DNA of 36,271 nucleotides from Burkholderiales bacterium RIFCSPLOWO2_12_FULL_61_40. GTDB taxonomy: Bacteria > Pseudomonadota > Gammaproteobacteria > Burkholderiales > Burkholderiaceae_C. The stretch lies in contig MESI01000131.1 in NCBI GenBank assembly GCA_001770935.1, positions 1-36,271 on the forward strand. Direction: 5' to 3'. Each line of letters opens with the position of its first letter. Positions within the stretch are counted from its first letter, which is position 1. Under the pieces are notes generated by a model. The model did no database searches. It saw only the letters and a list, made by a program, of their open reading frames with translations, and had not been told where the DNA came from. Positions 32,369 to 36,271 of this stretch are shown one piece after another. A program made the translations under genes and the position numbers.

Positions 32369-33373
32369 TCATACGTGGTAGCTCCCGGCTTGCACCTTGC
32401 CGCGAAAGACCCAATAGGCCCAGCCGGTGTAACCCAGAATCAGCGGCAGGATGAGGCCGGTTCCGATCAGCATAAAAATCTGGCTGCTGCGGTCGGTGGC
32501 GGCGTCCCAGATAGTGATCGCACCTGGGATGACATACGGAAAAACACTGATTCCCAAGCCGAAGAAACACAGCAGAAAGATGAGCAAGGTGAGTAAAAAA
32601 GGCGCCAGTTCATGGCCGCCCTTCAGGCTGCGCACAAAAGCCAGGCTGGCCATGGCCACCAGAAGTGGCACGGGCGCCACCCACAGAATGTTGGGGTAGG
32701 TCAGCCAGCGGTTGAAATATGCGCCTTCGAGAAAAGGGGTCATGGCACTGACGGTGACGATGGCGACCAGCGTGGCGCCACCGAACCGCCATGCATGGCG
32801 AGCTGCTTGCCGCTGCAGATCGCCCTCCGTCTTCAGGATGAGCCAGGTGGCCCCCAACAGGGCATAGGCCACCACGAGCCCCAGACCGGTGACGAGCGAA
32901 AAAGGGGTCAACCAGTCCCACCAGCCGCCCGCGTAGGCGCGCCCGCTCACCTGGATGCCTTCCAGCAGTGCGCCCAGCACAATGCCCTGCGACAGTGCCG
33001 CCAGGAGAGATCCGCCGGTAAAAGCGGCATCCCAAAAGGGGCGGTGGGCCGGGTCACGCCAGCGGAACTCGAAGGCCACGCCCCGAAAAATCAGCGCCAG
33101 CAGCATGGTGATGATCGGTGCATAGAGTGCTGACAGGATGACCCCGTAGGCCAGTGGAAACGCGGCGAGCAGGCCACCGCCGCCCAGCACCAGCCAAGTC
33201 TCATTGCCATCCCATACCGGGGCGATGCTGTTCATCGCCGTGTCGCGGTCTGGCCCCACCTTGAAGCTGGGAAAGAGAATACCGATGCCCAGATCAAACC
33301 CGTCCATCACCACATAAACGAAGACGGCAAAGACGATGATGAAAGCCCAGATGAGGGTGAGGTCGGAATACAT
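32369..33373 (-). CDS. cydB: Cytochrome bd-type quinol oxidase subunit II
   Basis: A 334-aa inner-membrane subunit with eight to nine helices that pairs with CydA in a quinol:O2 oxidoreductase. Signature parts are VMDGFDLGIGILFP near the N-terminus, WDGNETWLVLGGGGLLAAFPLAY and FRGVAFEFRWRD. The length and pattern are those of the CioB (cyanide-insensitive oxidase) branch. GGGAGG lies seven bases before the ATG. It follows cydA by 12 bases. The expected small CydX-like gene is not visible after it, where the polX fragment begins. Confidence 0.95.
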   Translation of the reverse strand: MYSDLTLIWAFIIVFAVFVYVVMDGFDLGIGILFPSFKVGPDRDTAMNSIAPVWDGNETWLVLGGGGLLAAFPLAYGVILSALYAPIITMLLALIFRGVAFEFRWRDPAHRPFWDAAFTGGSLLAALSQGIVLGALLEGIQVSGRAYAGGWWDWLTPFSLVTGLGLVVAYALLGATWLILKTEGDLQRQAARHAWRFGGATLVAIVTVSAMTPFLEGAYFNRWLTYPNILWVAPVPLLVAMASLAFVRSLKGGHELAPFLLTLLIFLLCFFGLGISVFPYVIPGAITIWDAATDRSSQIFMLIGTGLILPLILGYTGWAYWVFRGKVQAGSYHV

Positions 33374-33385
33374 GCGGCCTCCCGT

Positions 33386-34801
33386 CTAGGGGGATGGAGT
33401 GCGGTCAGGCTGGATGGCCTGCGCCGGGGTGATACCGGCAGTGCGCACGGGGATATGCGGCGGTGCCAACTCATGCACTGCGGGTGGCTTGGCCATCAGC
33501 TTCAGGATATAGACCACCCCGGCACCGAAGACAGCAAAATAAACCACCACAAAAGCCGCCAGCGAAGCCGCCACGGCGGGTGCGGCCAGCAGCGGCGAGG
33601 CCGACTCCGCAGTGCGCATGAGTCCGGTGATCGTCCAAGGCTGGCGCCCCACTTCGGTGGTGACCCAGCCCGCCAGCACGGCAATCAGCCCGGAGGGCGC
33701 CATCACCAGGGCGAAACGAAGCAATGCAGACGATGTGTAGAGCGTGCCGCGCGCTCGGGCAACCAGGCTGAACAGGCCCAGCCCCGCCATCAGAAAGCCC
33801 AGACCCACCATGACGCGGAAGGACCAGAAAACGATACCCACGGGCGGCTGGTCTGCTTGGGGCACCGTGTCGAGCCCGGCCAGCGGAGCGTTCAGGTCAT
33901 GCTTCAAGATCAGCGAAGACACTTGGGGTATCTGGAGGGCATAGTCCATCCGTTTTTCTGCGCTGTTGGGGATGCCGAACAAAATGAGCGGCGCCCCGTT
34001 GGGGTGACTCTGGTAATGGCCTTCCATGGCCATGATCTTCACCGGCTGGTGCACCAGCGTGTTCAGTCCGTGCAGGTCGCCGAGCACAATTTGCAGGGGG
34101 GCCACGAACATCGCCATCCACATCGCCATGGAGAACATGGTGCGCGAGCGCAGGTTGTCCTGGTCCCTCAGCAGGTGCCAGGCCCCCACACCCCCGACCA
34201 GGAGGGCGGTCGTCAGATAGGCTGCCGAAACGGTGTGCGCCAGGCGGTAGGGAAAGCTGGGGGTGAAGATGATGGCCAGCCAGCTTCCCCGCGGGACAAA
34301 CTGGCCGGCGGCGTTCAAGGCATAGCCTGCAGGTGTGTGCATCCAGCTGTTGACCGACAGGATCCAGAAGGCCGAGATCACCGTACCCACCGCCACCATC
34401 AGCGTGGCGGTGAAGTGCAGGCCCCGGCCGACCCGCTCCATGCCGAACAGCACGACACCCAGGAAACCGGCCTCCAGAAAGAAGGCGGTGAGTACCTCAT
34501 AGGCCATCAGCGGACCGATGATTGGCCCGGCCCGGTCAGAAAACACCGCCCAGTTGGTGCCGAACTGGTACGACATCACGATGCCGGAGACCACGCCCAT
34601 GCCAAAGACCAGGGCAAATATCTTGGCCCAATAACGAAAAAGGTCCAGGTACTGCGCCTGCCCCGTCTTCAGCCAGAGCCCCTCCAGTACCGCCAGATAG
34701 CTCGCCAGCCCGATGGTGATTGCGGGGAACAGAAAATGAAAGCTCACCGTGAAGGCGAACTGGACACGCGCAAGAAGGAGAGCATCAAATGGCCCATGCA
34801 T
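33386..34801 (-). CDS. cydA: Cytochrome bd-type quinol oxidase subunit I, short-Q-loop (CIO) type
   Basis: A 471-aa inner-membrane haem subunit. Visible features are the haem-ligand His22 in SFHFLFPAITIG, the proton-path Glu pair in YEVLTAFFLEAGFLG, the His in YRLAHTVSAAYLTTA, and the quinol-site signature GRQPW. The periplasmic Q loop is short, as in cyanide-insensitive oxidases (CioA), not the extended type of E. coli CydA. These enzymes support respiration at low oxygen or in the presence of cyanide or sulfide. The ATG at 34801 (MHGPFDALLLARVQF) has GGAAGGA upstream and was preferred to an in-frame start at 34849. Confidence 0.95.
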   Translation of the reverse strand: MHGPFDALLLARVQFAFTVSFHFLFPAITIGLASYLAVLEGLWLKTGQAQYLDLFRYWAKIFALVFGMGVVSGIVMSYQFGTNWAVFSDRAGPIIGPLMAYEVLTAFFLEAGFLGVVLFGMERVGRGLHFTATLMVAVGTVISAFWILSVNSWMHTPAGYALNAAGQFVPRGSWLAIIFTPSFPYRLAHTVSAAYLTTALLVGGVGAWHLLRDQDNLRSRTMFSMAMWMAMFVAPLQIVLGDLHGLNTLVHQPVKIMAMEGHYQSHPNGAPLILFGIPNSAEKRMDYALQIPQVSSLILKHDLNAPLAGLDTVPQADQPPVGIVFWSFRVMVGLGFLMAGLGLFSLVARARGTLYTSSALLRFALVMAPSGLIAVLAGWVTTEVGRQPWTITGLMRTAESASPLLAAPAVAASLAAFVVVYFAVFGAGVVYILKLMAKPPAVHELAPPHIPVRTAGITPAQAIQPDRTPSP

Positions 34802-34895
34802 TGTTTCCTTCCTTTCTGGAGTGCCCTCCCCATCTTGCCTCCTTTTCATCCAGTGACGAAAGCCAAGGCAAATGCACTGCCTATTGCAAACCAGG

Positions 34896-34910
34896 CGTCA
34901 ATGCCTGACG
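34896..34910. promoter_or_regulatory. Inverted repeat upstream of cydA
   Basis: CGTCA-ATGCC-TGACG lies 95 bases before the cydA start, in the 167-base gap after the substrate-binding protein gene. An overlapping CAGGC-GTCAAT-GCCTG is also present. It could be an operator; I cannot tie it to a known regulator. Confidence 0.3.
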
Positions 34911-34968
34911 TTGTCGTTTGTCAAGCAAAAGATGCGTCACCCATATCCATACCCTTGTTGTCAAAGAT

Positions 34969-36048
34969 TTACCTGCCACCCGCAGCAATCTCCCAGTAGC
35001 CATCGGGGCGCTGTGTTTTGCGCTCCAGAATCGATGCGGGGATGTCAATTTTGAGTTCAGCCGCACGCTTCGGATCGATCAGCACGGTCGGGGTTTCCTG
35101 CCGCAAAACGGGCAGCACATCAGCCTTCTTGTGGAGCCGGAGAATTTTGACGGCCTGCGTACCAGCCAGGCTGCCCACCAGGCCAAAGTCAGCCCCAACG
35201 TACAGCAACGCGCCAGGGACCGGCACCAAAGCGAATGCCGTGACAGGGATTTTTCGCTCCATGGCAAAGTCGCTCAAATCGTTGGTGGGCTCGTATTTGC
35301 GCATGCCATAGTAGGTGTCCAAGGGAACACCAAACATCTGCACGCCTTTGCCCTCGTTGTACATCTCTTTCAGCGGGGCAACAATGCTGTCTTGCTTGTT
35401 CACCTGCCTGGACGTCACCGCAATACCGAATTTCTCCCCATTGGCGCGTACAGCCTCGACATGGGAGATGCCGTTTTCATCGTCGGTGTGCACCATTCCG
35501 ATACGGCTCACCGCAGGAAATATGTCGCGGACCATTTTCATGGAGTCGGCCATCTCGACGTGCAAGGTGGCGCCGGTCATGCCCGCGCCGCCATCGGTGA
35601 GCGAGGTAGCCCCCGCGTCCATCGGATTCGCCACCGCAGTAAACACCGCGGGAATACCCGCCAGCTCAAAGGCGCTGCGCGCATATTTGGTTGCGGGGGT
35701 GCCGATGGTCAAAGCAAGATCGGGGCGGCTGGCGGCTATGCGCTGGGCTTCGTCCTTGATGCGGCGCAACAGTGCCAAACGGTCCCAGAACCCGCCGTTG
35801 GCCAAATCGAAATCAATCTTGACCCGATGGACCACCAGGTTATCACCCTGCACGAAGCCGGCATCCTGCAGCGTCTTGAGGAAACCATTCAGGGACTCTT
35901 GGTACTGCGCGATATCGGTCACCTGAAGGACTTCGATTTTGTAGGTGCGGGGCGCATCCATCAACTTTGGCGACAGCGGTTCCATTGCCCCGCTGGGCGC
36001 TGAAACAGCAAACAATACCGACGCCACTAGACCTACAACCAATTTCAT
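34969..36048 (-). CDS. ABC-type substrate-binding protein (PF04392 / TrpX-like)
   Basis: A 359-aa exported solute-binding protein. A signal peptide covers about 1-21 (LVVGLVASVLFAVSAPSGA). The family pattern is visible: YQESLNGFLKTLQDAGFVQGDNL, ALTIGTPATKYARSAF, IPAVFTAVANPMDAG, the MVHTDDENG region, then GADFGLVGSLAGTQAVKIL and the C-terminal DPKRAAELKIDIPASIL. Relatives (ABC_sub_bind) work with a permease and ATPase, neither of which is in the window; some bind aromatic amino acids, others are orphans near sensor kinases. AAAGGGGA lies six bases before the ATG. It could be co-transcribed with cydAB downstream, but a 167-base gap intervenes. Confidence 0.92.
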   Translation of the reverse strand: MKLVVGLVASVLFAVSAPSGAMEPLSPKLMDAPRTYKIEVLQVTDIAQYQESLNGFLKTLQDAGFVQGDNLVVHRVKIDFDLANGGFWDRLALLRRIKDEAQRIAASRPDLALTIGTPATKYARSAFELAGIPAVFTAVANPMDAGATSLTDGGAGMTGATLHVEMADSMKMVRDIFPAVSRIGMVHTDDENGISHVEAVRANGEKFGIAVTSRQVNKQDSIVAPLKEMYNEGKGVQMFGVPLDTYYGMRKYEPTNDLSDFAMERKIPVTAFALVPVPGALLYVGADFGLVGSLAGTQAVKILRLHKKADVLPVLRQETPTVLIDPKRAAELKIDIPASILERKTQRPDGYWEIAAGGR

Positions 36049-36247
36049 TATTTCCCCTTTGTATTTACACGATCAATTTCAGAGTCAGTGTCTTCTGTCT
36101 AGCGTAATTCGTCACCAGCCGTGCAGGCCAAACTATTGGTTTAACGTGCCAAAAATGGGCCGTATCAGCCAAGGGCTATCCCTTTGTTAGCGGCTGTGTA
36201 AATGCGCGTAAATCTGGCGGAGTTTGAAACTGGTGACGCACGAAAGC

Positions 36248-36269
36248 AAAGGGGCCGATCGGCCCCTTT
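36248..36269. terminator. Perfect hairpin terminator at the window edge
   Basis: AAAGGGGCC-GATC-GGCCCCTTT, a 9-bp stem flanked by A and T runs. It probably ends a gene lying beyond the right edge and transcribed leftward. Between it and the substrate-binding protein start (36049-36247) I see no gene; that stretch should contain the latter's promoter. Confidence 0.75.
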
Positions 36270-36271
36270 CT

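Noticed and set aside
34911..34924. FNR/ANR box upstream of cydA (TTGTCGTTTGTCAA)
   Set aside because: It keeps only the outer bases of TTGAT-N4-ATCAA, with three central mismatches, so it is too weak to claim.
33455..34999. A 514-codon open frame antisense to cydA
   Set aside because: Same reason: its residues are the complement of a clear cytochrome bd subunit.

Overview
The window reads as a chromosome segment from a GC-rich betaproteobacterium, most likely a member of the Comamonadaceae (a Rhodoferax- or Polaromonas-like genus is my guess, not shown). Support comes from an EF-P with arginine in the modified loop (the EarP-rhamnosylated type), from three copies of a 29-nt dispersed repeat (TGCGCARRCAGCTA-N9-ATAGCAA) of a kind I associate with this family, and from a second, GC-rich hairpin repeat present as a tandem pair. 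No rRNA, tRNA or CRISPR array was seen.

Layout. 1-9.8 kb is mostly housekeeping: the 3' end of efp, a LOG-family nucleotide hydrolase, an MFS exporter overlapping rmuC, a multidomain hybrid histidine kinase followed by a lone receiver protein, and an overlapping three-gene set (hot-dog thioesterase, nitroreductase, 2-hydroxyacid dehydrogenase). 9.9-17 kb holds a periplasmic transglutaminase-like protein, a protein with two glutaredoxin/GST-N folds in tandem, a divergent MFS/AraC pair with a palindrome between them, a membrane diguanylate cyclase with an intact inhibitory site, and an orphan ParB-like protein.

17.1-24.0 kb is the most distinctive part: a LuxR-type regulator followed by a two-partner secretion pair, an outer-membrane TpsB and a large TpsA exoprotein. 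A 14-bp motif lies both in front of the regulator and in front of tpsB (13/14 identical), suggesting a dedicated circuit. TpsA is a chimera: secretion domain, short beta-helix, a propeller-like section resembling large RTX adhesins, a Pro-Thr linker, a coiled coil, and a C-terminal repeat region. A one-base frameshift in a run of five G separates that last region, which ends in ten tandem NVIA(S/P)GGG octapeptides. Repeats of the same family continue across the shift, so the two open frames were one protein.

24-29.2 kb carries a LysR/EamA divergent pair, an unrecognised 303-aa protein, a DUF1801 protein, a short AraC regulator and a two-helix channel with a nucleotide-binding domain and an atypical selectivity filter. 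29.2-32.3 kb is a decayed defence island: the N-terminal stub of a TOTE conflict-system primase, an AbiEi-like antitoxin with its probable operator and a tail made from a translated repeat, an AbiEii toxin gene with an internal deletion and a frameshift, and fragments of a ribosome-hibernation-factor gene and of polX fused tail to tail at a deletion scar. 32.4-36.3 kb returns to intact genes: a short-Q-loop (cyanide-insensitive type) cytochrome bd oxidase and an ABC-type substrate-binding protein.
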